From a virus: a stretch of 30,279 nt of DNA. Both the position numbers and the translations under genes were made by a program. Position 1 is the first letter of the stretch. Each line of letters begins with the position of its first letter. The notes under the pieces were generated by a model that was not told the origin of the DNA, did not search any database, and saw only the letters and a program-made list of their open reading frames with translations. The stretch spans positions 1-30,279 of the IMG/VR virus record IMGVR_UViG_3300049459_000063; one strand, 5' to 3'. Of this stretch, positions 22,728-30,102 are shown piece by piece.

Positions 22728-22930
22728 GCGCGGTACCAGCCGAGCTTGTTCATGTCGCCGACGTCCAGCTTTGCGAGAGGACCGCGCACGATCACGACTT
22801 TGCAGCCCGGGGTCATGATGTGAAGGGCTTCGCCCAACAATGCCATGTCCTCATGCCCGGTGGTCTCAGGCACAACTAACAGATCGCCGTCCTTTACGTT
22901 CAGTCGCTGTACAGCGTCGAAATCGATCAT
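22724..22930 (-). CDS. Hypothetical 68-aa protein in the lysis cassette
   Basis: This small protein reads FDAVQRLNVKDGDLLVVPET with later MTPGCKVVIVRGPLAKL and ends GWYRA. It is soluble, beta-rich by appearance and has no signal or membrane helix. I recognise no function. It overlaps the ATPase-like gene and the spanin gene by 4 bases each, so it is translated with them. Its place between endolysin and spanin is absent from P2. Confidence 0.7.
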   Translation of the reverse strand: MIDFDAVQRLNVKDGDLLVVPETTGHEDMALLGEALHIMTPGCKVVIVRGPLAKLDVGDMNKLGWYRA

Positions 22931-23403
22931 TTGAGAAACTCTCCGAGGTAGAGAAGGCGAAAGTCTTCTGGGCTATGGACTAGACGGGCTTCGCTGAGCG
23001 TATCGCCCATGTAGAAAGGCCAGGTGTAACGCTGGAAATGGCCGCTGTTGGCTTCGATGAGACGTAGCAGTAAATCGTTTTCAGCAGTGTCAACGCCCAA
23101 CGTCCGAAGGAACTTAGGTGTGGCGGCGTAGTAAGCCCCGGGCCGAATTTTGGTTGAATCGAGCCAGTCGAATTCGTCGTAAAACCAGACGCTATTGTCA
23201 GTGTCGTCGAGTAAAGCTTCGCTATCAGACAGAATCCGCGCGCCCGGCAAACGGCGTTGCATGTCCTCTACCAGCCCATCACAGGTTACAAACCGTATGT
23301 TGTGGCCTGCGGCCAGATACGGCTTCGCACATTGAATCAGGCGCTCGGTTTTGCCGGTTTGCCTTGGGCTGATGTCGAGATAGGCAATGCGTATACCGGT
23401 CAT
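22927..23403 (-). CDS. P-loop ATPase-like protein in the lysis cassette
   Basis: This 158-residue protein has a Walker A-like motif SPRQTGKTERLI (residues 12-23) and a Walker B-like VWFYDEFDWL (residues 72-81). A later YYAATPKFLRTLG could provide a sensor segment (Ala-Thr-Pro, as in many helicase and terminase ATPases). The protein is short, so it may be a stand-alone core ATPase. It overlaps the endolysin gene by 4 bases. Nothing in P2 sits here, and a lysis role for an ATPase is not known to me. It may be a late-expressed accessory gene; the function is unknown. Confidence 0.7.
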   Translation of the reverse strand: MTGIRIAYLDISPRQTGKTERLIQCAKPYLAAGHNIRFVTCDGLVEDMQRRLPGARILSDSEALLDDTDNSVWFYDEFDWLDSTKIRPGAYYAATPKFLRTLGVDTAENDLLLRLIEANSGHFQRYTWPFYMGDTLSEARLVHSPEDFRLLYLGEFLK

Positions 23404-24239
23404 GCGGCCTCCGGAATGGGGCAGCCTGCAGCGTGACGCTGATAGGCGCGCTCCAGCTTGGTGTCATACAGGTTGCGGGTGTAGTTGGGGCCGTTGTAAG
23501 CCTTGGCGAACGCCGCCCATTTTTTTCCCTTCAGCGACTTGAGCAGCGCCGGGTCAGCTTCGATAAAACGCACGAAGGCTTCGAATTGCTCGTTCTCGTC
23601 TCGGGCCATCCGATCGGTAAAGTCCGAAACGCTTGCGTATCCAAGGCGCTCGGCGTGATAGCCCATCACCTGGAACGCGCCCCAACTGGCCGACTCCAGC
23701 GCGCAAAGATCGTCAATCAGTCGGGCATTTGCCAGCCGCTGGTGCTCTGCCGTTCCGCCGGCGTAACCACCTGATTTCGGATTGACCAGGTTGGGTTGGA
23801 CCACAGCCAGTTGGTCGGCGTGGGCCTTTAAATCGGCTACATCATCACCAGGTGCGCGCGGCGTGCTGAGCTGGCGATACATGATGTGTCGCTCGAAAAG
23901 AATCTTCGGCTTGCCGTTGTCCAGGAAGCCGCTGCCTTGGCTTTCGACTTCGTTGACGGCCATAATCGCGGCGAGCTCAACGCCCAGGCGTGCAGCCGCC
24001 TTCACCAACAGGGCGTGCTGCAGCAGGTTCGAACAATCGGCGCCGGCCAGCGCCAGAGCGATTTTCGAGCCCGCAATACCGTCAATTACCAACCCAACCT
24101 GACGCTGGTAATTACGCACCGCGGATTCGGTGGCATCACCGAAATCGCCATCTGGGTCCAGACCGGCGCCGTGTATGTTGAGCCGCTGTTGCAGTGTGCG
24201 GACCTCTTGCCCGCGATCGCCGTGGCGCAAAACACTCAT
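23400..24239 (-). CDS. Endolysin: peptidoglycan-binding N-acetylmuramidase
   Basis: A 279-residue endolysin. Residues 1-62 form a peptidoglycan-binding domain (GDRGQEVRTLQQRLN, then DGDFGDATESAVRNYQRQVG). Residues 80-275 match the DUF3380 type N-acetylmuramidase. The likely catalytic acid lies in AVNEVESQGSGF (Glu97 or Glu99), with ILFERHIMYR shortly after. It has no signal peptide, so it needs the holin to reach the cell wall. It differs from P2's gene K lysozyme in domain type. It overlaps the holin gene by 4 bases. Confidence 0.92.
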   Translation of the reverse strand: MSVLRHGDRGQEVRTLQQRLNIHGAGLDPDGDFGDATESAVRNYQRQVGLVIDGIAGSKIALALAGADCSNLLQHALLVKAAARLGVELAAIMAVNEVESQGSGFLDNGKPKILFERHIMYRQLSTPRAPGDDVADLKAHADQLAVVQPNLVNPKSGGYAGGTAEHQRLANARLIDDLCALESASWGAFQVMGYHAERLGYASVSDFTDRMARDENEQFEAFVRFIEADPALLKSLKGKKWAAFAKAYNGPNYTRNLYDTKLERAYQRHAAGCPIPEAA

Positions 24240-24550
24240 AGCTGATCCACCTTGCGGTTGAAGAATTGCTTGGCCAGTGCGCGGGTTCCCTCAACGCCCA
24301 GCAGTCCGATCACTCCACCGAAGAACGGGCCAGTGGTGGCCGGAATGCCCAGCAGAAAGAGCCCATGACTGGCCGAAAGCGCAAGGGCGCCGCACAGCGG
24401 AGCTTCAAGTAAAACCCGGCGCCAGGTGCCGCCGCCGTAGATGATCCGTAGCGCGGCGATTACACAGGCGAGGCCGCCTGAGTAGATGGCAGGCCAGTTC
24501 AGTTCGAGCCAGGCAGCGAACCAGGCCCATGTATCCGGTTTGTCAGGCAT
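24236..24550 (-). CDS. Phage holin, lambda-type
   Basis: This 104-residue protein has three hydrophobic spans (IYSGGLACVIAALRIIYG; APLCGALALSASHGLFLLGI; FFGGVIGLLGVEGTRAL) with an N-terminal WAWFAAWLELNWP and a basic tail. This fits class I lambda-like holins common in Pseudomonas phages. It permeabilises the inner membrane at the set time. I chose ATG 24550 (MPDKPDTW); an ATG at 24622 in the same frame would add 24 residues that resemble no holin. It lies between X and the endolysin, as P2 gene Y does. Confidence 0.85.
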   Translation of the reverse strand: MPDKPDTWAWFAAWLELNWPAIYSGGLACVIAALRIIYGGGTWRRVLLEAPLCGALALSASHGLFLLGIPATTGPFFGGVIGLLGVEGTRALAKQFFNRKVDQL

Positions 24551-24612
24551 GCGCGTGATTCCGCTGTCCAAGGTTGAGGGTGATGGTGTATGTGCTTGCG
24601 ATTTCGGATGAC

Positions 24613-24825
24613 TCAATCCCATAGGTTCACCATTTGCAGCTCCGGGGCTTGCGGCGCGATATCCGGCAGCGCTACCAGAGTGCCGTGCGGAATGATCGTG
24701 CCGAAATCTGATAGCCCCGGGTTTGCCTCAAGGACTGCCTCGGTGATGCCGGCAGTGCGGCCGTAGACCCGCCAGCAAATGGCGTCGACGGTGTCGCCCT
24801 GAGCGGCATACACAGAGGTCGTCAT
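24613..24825 (-). CDS. X: Tail protein gpX (LysM-like)
   Basis: This 70-residue protein matches P2 gpX (67 residues), a LysM-like tail protein. It contains YAAQGDTVDAICWRVYGRTA and ITEAVLEANPGLSDFG. Its start overlaps the stop of the upstream gene by one base. Confidence 0.93.
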   Translation of the reverse strand: MTTSVYAAQGDTVDAICWRVYGRTAGITEAVLEANPGLSDFGTIIPHGTLVALPDIAPQAPELQMVNLWD

Positions 24826-25034
24826 CAGCTTTGGTTTTCCGATGCTGGAACAGGGCCGACGTCTTCGGCGTAAATAAATGCGCCATCAGGCGAAACAATT
24901 GCTCCAAGTGATATGCCTGTTTCTGGAACGCGACAAATGGCCAAGCCCAGCGGGTGCATGATTTCTCGGTTAATCCGCACAAGCAGCCCGCGCCGCGAGA
25001 TTTCGTTCCAATCGATCGTTTCGTATGTGGTCAT
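24825..25034 (-). CDS. Hypothetical protein between L and X, 69 aa
   Basis: This 69-residue protein begins MTTYETIDWNEISRRGLLVR and has IMHPLGLAICRVPETGISLG. It is beta-rich by appearance and soluble. Similar small proteins occur at this place in phiCTX-like Pseudomonas prophages, to my recollection, but I know no function. It overlaps gene L's stop and X's start by one base each. Confidence 0.75.
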   Translation of the reverse strand: MTTYETIDWNEISRRGLLVRINREIMHPLGLAICRVPETGISLGAIVSPDGAFIYAEDVGPVPASENQS

Positions 25035-25498
25035 CAGATCAGCTCCACGGTGGAATGGCCGACGCCCAACAGATCGCGAATGGCGAAGCGGGCGTCACGC
25101 CGATATTCATCGACCGAAGGCGTCAGTTCGTCCGCGTTCTTGTTGCCATCGACGCTGGTGTCGTAGCTGCGATATCGCTCAGCGAGCTCAGCTCCGACGC
25201 TGCAGTAGATCGAACGGCGGTAAAGGTGGATGAAGTGGCTTTCGCCGTTGACTTCAAACGCCGGCACAGCGGCGATGGTGGTGTATCCGTTCGCCACGTG
25301 GGCCGACTTCACCTGCGCCAATTCGCCGTTCACCTGAATCAGGGCGTTGACGGTCACGACTTCAATGCGTGCGTCAGTGATGCTGCCATCCAGGCGAATG
25401 GATGTACGCAGATGCACGACATCGATGTCAGGCCAGAACCCATCATTGGTAATGACAAAAGGTTCGTCAGTGCTGCCGGTGGCAATAAATCCGCTCAT
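25034..25498 (-). CDS. L: Head completion protein gpL
   Basis: This 154-residue protein matches P2 gpL (169 residues), which completes the filled head. Segments include GFWPDIDVVHLRTSIRLDGS and the C-terminal DEYRRDARFAIRDLLGVGHS. It starts at ATG 25498 after AGGG. Gene order M-L-X is as in P2. Confidence 0.94.
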   Translation of the reverse strand: MSGFIATGSTDEPFVITNDGFWPDIDVVHLRTSIRLDGSITDARIEVVTVNALIQVNGELAQVKSAHVANGYTTIAAVPAFEVNGESHFIHLYRRSIYCSVGAELAERYRSYDTSVDGNKNADELTPSVDEYRRDARFAIRDLLGVGHSTVELI

Positions 25499-25594
25499 GG
25501 TTCAGCCCTAGGTCGGCGGTGGCCGGGGCGTCACAGCTAGGAAAGGAGACCTGCTGTTCAGCCCCGGGCCGCCGGGGTTGCGGGGTACGCTCGG
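25499..25594. other. Gap between M and L
   Basis: This 96-base gap has a GC-rich hairpin CCCCGG-CGGC-CCGGGG on the minus strand (25562-25577) and two copies of GGGCTGAAC. No gene or late-promoter dyad was seen in it. Confidence 0.4.
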
Positions 25595-26299
25595 TCAGCT
25601 CCCTGGTGGGGGAGCAATCTTTTTCAGGAGGCGTTCAGCGCCTTCCAGATCCTTCTTGCCACCGCAGCTGTTGTTCAGCTCGATGGCTCGTTTCAGCAGC
25701 TCAATACCGGCCATTACCTGACCGGGTTGGCCCGGGTTATCGATGCTCAGACCGGCCACGGTGGCGCGTCCTGTCGCCAGGTACAGCTTGGCCCTGGCTT
25801 CGTCCGGCATGTCCTGTTCGGCGGTCAACTCCATCGTCCGGTGCAAGGTGGCCAAGTCGAATCCTCCACCGGTTTTCTGAGAGCTCAAAGCCGCTTCGGC
25901 AACTTCTTCGGCGACCAGGCAGCCGGTGGTACGTTCGAATCGATCGGGCATCAATAGGTTGTGCTGCAACACGTAGGCCGCGATGTTGAGCGCGCCGCTG
26001 TAATCGGAAGCATCGATCCGCCAGATCATGATGGTGGTGAGTACTTCGTCCTGAGCGCCGTTGCCCGTTGCCAGAACACCGTCGACGTAAGGCACGTAAG
26101 CCGGCAAAAGCTGCAACTTGAGCGCGGCTTTGCCTTCGTTCGACTGGATCTGTTTCAGGCGCAGACGATCCTGCAGCAGCTGGGCCAGCTGCATTTCGTA
26201 GGCCGTCCCGCCCGCCATCGAAACGGCGGGCGAAGCGGCAGCAGCCTCCTGCGAGGCAAGCGCCTGCAGCCGGTGACGTTGAGCGAGGGAGAGGGCCAT
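25595..26299 (-). CDS. M: Terminase small subunit gpM
   Basis: This 234-residue protein matches P2 gpM (247 residues), the terminase subunit that cuts cos. It starts MALSLAQRHRLQALASQEAA and contains WRIDASDYSGALNIAAYVLQ and FERTTGCLVAEEVAEAAL, typical family segments. It follows the capsid gene by 2 bases. Confidence 0.94.
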   Translation of the reverse strand: MALSLAQRHRLQALASQEAAAASPAVSMAGGTAYEMQLAQLLQDRLRLKQIQSNEGKAALKLQLLPAYVPYVDGVLATGNGAQDEVLTTIMIWRIDASDYSGALNIAAYVLQHNLLMPDRFERTTGCLVAEEVAEAALSSQKTGGGFDLATLHRTMELTAEQDMPDEARAKLYLATGRATVAGLSIDNPGQPGQVMAGIELLKRAIELNNSCGGKKDLEGAERLLKKIAPPPGS

Positions 26300-26301
26300 T
26301 G

Positions 26302-27306
26302 TTACGCGGCCTCTTCGATGTTTTCGACCAGGGCGCCGAGACCGAAGTCTTCGATCACGTAGTCCTCGTTCGACGATTGATAATCGGCGATGCGATCACG
26401 CTCCGGCTCGTCCTTGGTCATACGACGACGGCTGCTGATCTGGAAGTAGATCGACAGGTTCTTCAGCGTGGTGATCATGATGCCGCCGTCGATGAAGAAC
26501 GGTGCGTCCTCGATCGGCAAGCCGCCCAAGGTGCCGTTAGCGAGGATCCGCGCGGCTGCCAACTCGTTTTCGTTGTCGGCGGCGCCTTCGATGTTGGCCA
26601 GGAACTTCGCGTGCAGGAGGTTGCGATCGACCAGTACGACCAAGTCCGGACGTTTGCGGTGCCATGGGTCCAGCAGCTGGATGGCGTCGTAAACCAGGCC
26701 GTCGAGGGTTTTGTAGTCGCCAGTCGGGCCGATGGTGACTTTGCCGGCAACCTTGCCGCTGCTCAGCACACGTTCCGGCGCTTTGGTGCGGTACTTCTCC
26801 AGCCAGCCGACGTTCACGTCCTGAAGCAGCTGGTTGGTTGCGCGATCAGTCGTGGGCGCAGCGCTGGTGCCATTGAAGCCGATCATGATGCGGTCAAGGG
26901 CTTGGCGCTCGACGATCGCACCAGAGAGGCGAGACTGGAAGTCCGGGAATTTTGCCCAGGCATCCAGCAGCGCGTAAGGGATCGCGGTGTCGAAGTCGGT
27001 TTTTTTGCAGCTGTACGTGTCGTTTTTAAGCGAGCTGACGCCGCGAGGGTTGCGGGCAGCCAGGCTGGTATCTGTCCGGCCGGCGATGGTCGAGCCGACG
27101 CCCAAAACGATGGCTTCACCGTCTTTCTCGTCGACGCCCAGCACGTTGATTTTTTTCAGGAACGCGCTGGATTCCTGAATCGCCGTTTCCAGCTTCTGTT
27201 GTACAGAAGGGGTGACGGTGAATTTTTCCGCCACAGATCCGACGGAGTTGATCGCGGCGATCTGTTTGGTGAAGCCGTTAAAGGCAATCCGTGTTTCGTT
27301 ACGCAT
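26302..27306 (-). CDS. N: Major capsid protein gpN
   Basis: This 334-residue protein matches P2 gpN (357 residues), the capsid. Landmarks include NGFTKQIAAINSVGSVAEKF, GSTIAGRTDTSLAARNPRGV and VLVDRNLLHAKFLANIEGAA. In P2 the protein is trimmed at its N-terminus by gpO. The start at ATG 27306 follows AGGAGAACACC. Confidence 0.96.
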   Translation of the reverse strand: MRNETRIAFNGFTKQIAAINSVGSVAEKFTVTPSVQQKLETAIQESSAFLKKINVLGVDEKDGEAIVLGVGSTIAGRTDTSLAARNPRGVSSLKNDTYSCKKTDFDTAIPYALLDAWAKFPDFQSRLSGAIVERQALDRIMIGFNGTSAAPTTDRATNQLLQDVNVGWLEKYRTKAPERVLSSGKVAGKVTIGPTGDYKTLDGLVYDAIQLLDPWHRKRPDLVVLVDRNLLHAKFLANIEGAADNENELAAARILANGTLGGLPIEDAPFFIDGGIMITTLKNLSIYFQISSRRRMTKDEPERDRIADYQSSNEDYVIEDFGLGALVENIEEAA

Positions 27307-27342
27307 GGTGTTCTCCTGGGGAGCTTGTAAGGGGCGACGTGA

Positions 27343-28185
27343 TCAGTAGGCGGTCAACACCGCGCCGTCGCCGCCAGGCATTGGTGGGCGGGTCGTTTGG
27401 CTGTGATCCTGGGTGTCACCCAGGCGCTTGATCAGGTCCGCAAAATCGGTGATGAGCTTTTCCTGTTTGCCGGTGAGGGCTTTCAGCGCTTCATCGGCTG
27501 ACGCGACAACTTTGGCCTGGTCAGCGGCGTGACCGGCCAGCGCCTCTACGGCGTCGTTCAGCTCGGTAAATTGAGCGTCGTCCTTGTTCGCTTTGGCCTT
27601 GCTCCGGCCGAGGAGATCGGAAACCCGGGAGAAAAGGCCGTCGATCACGCTTGGGGTTTCGACGACTTCGTCGAACTCCAGCTGCGCTTCGACCAGCTCC
27701 GAGAACAGGTTGTCCGGTTTGCTCTTGCGAGCTTTGAGCGGTGAGGCGTCTGGGTTCTGCGCGCTGAAGGTCAGCATCTCGGTACCGAGGCTCGCCGGCG
27801 AATCGGTGACAGCTAACCCGTCCAGGTAAGCGCGACCGGTGTCGGCAAACTTCGGCGAAATCTCGATGCTGGTGTACAGCTTCTGGCGCGCCTTGTTCAT
27901 GGCGATCAGGTCGTCGGTCGGCTCGATCTGAACGAACAGGGCCAGCTTCTTCACGCCGTTGACGTCGACTTCTTCAGTCTTCGCCGCCAGCACATCGCCG
28001 TAAGCACGGAACGGGCTGTCCGGCAGGACGCTGCGGTAGTGCTCCACCCAGACGCGAGCGCCGTAGGTGTTCGGGTTGTAGGTTTCGGCAGCATCGACAA
28101 GCCATTGGCGCTCGATCTGACGACCATCAGTGGTCGCACCTTCTACGGCGACGCGGAACCATTTGGAGCGAAACTTTTTCTTCAT
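27343..28185 (-). CDS. O: Capsid scaffold and protease gpO
   Basis: This 280-residue protein matches P2 gpO (284 residues), the internal scaffold with N-terminal serine protease that trims itself, capsid and portal. The P2 catalytic residues have counterparts Asp20, His49 and Ser106 (GATTDGRQI, WVEHYRSVLP, KLYTSIEI). The C-terminal part is helical scaffold (AKVVASADEALKALTGKQEK). I chose ATG 28185; the longer upstream frame lacks family match. AGGATCTGTTCC precedes the start. Confidence 0.95.
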   Translation of the reverse strand: MKKKFRSKWFRVAVEGATTDGRQIERQWLVDAAETYNPNTYGARVWVEHYRSVLPDSPFRAYGDVLAAKTEEVDVNGVKKLALFVQIEPTDDLIAMNKARQKLYTSIEISPKFADTGRAYLDGLAVTDSPASLGTEMLTFSAQNPDASPLKARKSKPDNLFSELVEAQLEFDEVVETPSVIDGLFSRVSDLLGRSKAKANKDDAQFTELNDAVEALAGHAADQAKVVASADEALKALTGKQEKLITDFADLIKRLGDTQDHSQTTRPPMPGGDGAVLTAY

Positions 28186-28246
28186 GGAACAGATCCTCAA
28201 AGCGGTGCTGCTGGGTGCAGTTGCGTTGAGGTACATCCTCGGCAGT

Positions 28247-28293
28247 CGCGCGATCGCGGGCAATCAACGCCAGTTGTAGGCACATGCGCTACA
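28247..28293 (-). promoter_or_regulatory. Candidate late promoter for O (Ogr-type dyad)
   Basis: TGT (28275-28277) and ACA (28291-28293) are 13 bases apart. On the minus strand CGCGCG (28247-28252) follows after 22 bases. The dyad centre is about 99 bases upstream of the O ATG. Confidence 0.6.
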
Positions 28294-28320
28294 TGGCACA
28301 TCGCTACGCCTTCACGCGCG
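28275..28320 (+). promoter_or_regulatory. Candidate late promoter for P, sharing the dyad
   Basis: The same dyad read on the plus strand is followed after 21 bases by CGCGCG (28315-28320). Its centre is 58 bases upstream of the P ATG, the same as for V. No Shine-Dalgarno site precedes P. Confidence 0.55.
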
Positions 28321-28341
28321 CGAGGCGTCAGCATCGCCGCC

Positions 28342-30102
28342 ATGACTACAACCGACGCCACTCCCATCCGCGATAACCGCCGTCAGGCCAAGTTCCTTTA
28401 CTGGACCGGACTGCGGATCTGCGCGATCGCAGAAATGCTGGATGAAAAGGAAAAGACCGTTCATGCGTGGAAAACGCGTGACGAGTGGGATCGGGCCGAT
28501 AACGTCGAGCGCATCGGCGGCGCTCTGGAAGCGCGCCTGGTGCAGCTGATCCTCAAGGACGGCAAGACCGGCGGCGACTTCAAGGAAATAGACCTGCTGC
28601 ATCGTCAGCTGGAACGGCAGGCGCGGATCGAGCGTTACAAATCCGGCGGTACCGACACCGACCTCAACCCCAACCTGGCCAAACGTAACGAAGGTCCGAA
28701 GAAGAAAGCGGCTCGCAACGAATTCAGCGAAGACCAAATCGAGCTGCTCACCGAGGCATTCAAAGACGGCTGCTTTGGTTATCAGATGGACTGGTACCGG
28801 GCGAGCAATCAACGCACCAGGGCAATCCTCAAAAGCCGGCAGATCGGCGCTACTTACTACTTTGCCCGGGAGGCGTTCATTGATGCCCTGGTCACCGGGC
28901 GCAACCAGATATTTCTGTCGGCATCGAAAAACCAGGCGCACATTTTCAAGGCCTACATTCAAGGTTTCGCCCGCGAGGTTTGCGGCGTCGAGCTTACCGG
29001 TGACCCGATCATCCTGGCCAACGGTGCCGAGTTGCATTTCCTCGGTACCAACGCCCGAACCGCTCAGGGTTACCACGGTAATTTCTACTTCGACGAATTT
29101 TTCTGGACGTTCAAGTTCAATGAGTTGAACAAGGTCGCCAGCGGCATGGCGATGCAGAAGCAATACCGTCGCACCTACTTTTCCACGCCATCGAGCATGG
29201 CGCACGAGGCCTACACGTTCTGGACTGGCGAGCGCTTCAACAAGGGCAAGCCGGTGGCCCAGCGGCTGAAACTCGACGTGTCGCACGATGCGCTGCAGCA
29301 GGGCCGATTTTGCGAGGACCGGATCTGGCGCCAGATCGTCACCATCCTGGATGCCGAGCAACGCGGCTGCGACCTGTTCGACCTGGAAGAGCTGCGCCTC
29401 GAGTACAACGCGGACGCCTTCGCGAATCTGTTGATGTGCCAGTTCGTCGACGACGGGGCGAGCATCTTCCCGCTCAACGTCCTCCAGCCCTGCATGGTCG
29501 ACAGCTGGGTGGAGTGGTCCGAGGACTACAAACCCTTCGCCGCACGGCCGTTTGCCGATCGGCAGGTGTGGATTGGCTACGACCCTGCGGAAACCGGTGA
29601 CAGCTCCGGTCTGGTGGTCGTGGCCCCGCCGACTGTCCCAGGCGGCAAATTCCGCGTGCTCGAGCGCCACCAGTTCCGCGGTATGGACTTCGCCGCCCAG
29701 GCCGAGGCGATCCGCCTGGTCACGATGCGTTACTGGGTGACGTACATCGGCATCGATATCACTGGCATGGGCTCTGGCGTGGCCCAGCTGGTGCGCCAAT
29801 TTTTCCCCAACGTGACGACCTTCAGCTATTCCCCCGAGGTCAAGACGCGCTTGGTACTCAAGGCCTACGACGTGATTCACAAAGGACGCCTCGAGTTCGA
29901 CGCCGGCTGGATCGACATGGCCCAGTCGCTGATGGCGATCCGCAAGACCATCACCGCCAGCGGCCGGCAGTTCACTTACACGGCAGGCCGTACCGACGAG
30001 ACTGGGCACGCGGATCTCGCCTGGGCGCTTTTCCACGCATTGCAGAACGAACCGCTTGAGGGCCAAACCTCAACGAATACCGGCTTCATGGAGATTTACT
30101 GA
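28342..30102 (+). CDS. P: Terminase large subunit gpP
   Basis: This 586-residue protein matches P2 gpP (590 residues), the ATPase that packages DNA. An N-terminal HTH-like region (LRICAIAEMLDEKEKTVHAW) is followed by a Walker A-like KSRQIGATYYFAREA, a Walker B-like NFYFDEFFW, and a motif with TYFSTPSSMAHEAYTFW. The C-terminal nuclease-like part has GYDPAETGDSSGLVVV and IGIDITGMGSGVAQL. I chose ATG 28342 (MTTTDATPIRDNRRQAKF) by family match; there is no other start nearby. It overlaps gene Q (TGATG). Confidence 0.95.
   Translation: MTTTDATPIRDNRRQAKFLYWTGLRICAIAEMLDEKEKTVHAWKTRDEWDRADNVERIGGALEARLVQLILKDGKTGGDFKEIDLLHRQLERQARIERYKSGGTDTDLNPNLAKRNEGPKKKAARNEFSEDQIELLTEAFKDGCFGYQMDWYRASNQRTRAILKSRQIGATYYFAREAFIDALVTGRNQIFLSASKNQAHIFKAYIQGFAREVCGVELTGDPIILANGAELHFLGTNARTAQGYHGNFYFDEFFWTFKFNELNKVASGMAMQKQYRRTYFSTPSSMAHEAYTFWTGERFNKGKPVAQRLKLDVSHDALQQGRFCEDRIWRQIVTILDAEQRGCDLFDLEELRLEYNADAFANLLMCQFVDDGASIFPLNVLQPCMVDSWVEWSEDYKPFAARPFADRQVWIGYDPAETGDSSGLVVVAPPTVPGGKFRVLERHQFRGMDFAAQAEAIRLVTMRYWVTYIGIDITGMGSGVAQLVRQFFPNVTTFSYSPEVKTRLVLKAYDVIHKGRLEFDAGWIDMAQSLMAIRKTITASGRQFTYTAGRTDETGHADLAWALFHALQNEPLEGQTSTNTGFMEIY

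Larger units (their letters stand above)
28186..28341. promoter_or_regulatory. Divergent O/P control region
   Basis: These 156 bases separate the O gene (leftward) from the P gene (rightward). A single dyad, TGTAG-N9-CTACA (28275-28293), lies in it and has CGCGCG at matched distance on both sides, so it may serve both directions. Confidence 0.65.

Noticed and set aside
25562-25577. GC-rich palindrome between M and L considered as cos site
   Set aside because: P2-type cos lies near the portal gene end; I found no match to the P2 cohesive-end sequence in the window.
26299-27330. 343-codon plus-strand frame antisense to the capsid gene
   Set aside because: The capsid gene is clear on the minus strand; the mirror frame is low-complexity in composition and has no family match.
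28312-30066. 584-codon open frame antisense to gene P
   Set aside because: The plus-strand frame is a certain terminase; the reverse frame has no ribosome site or recognisable motif and is a typical GC-rich shadow.
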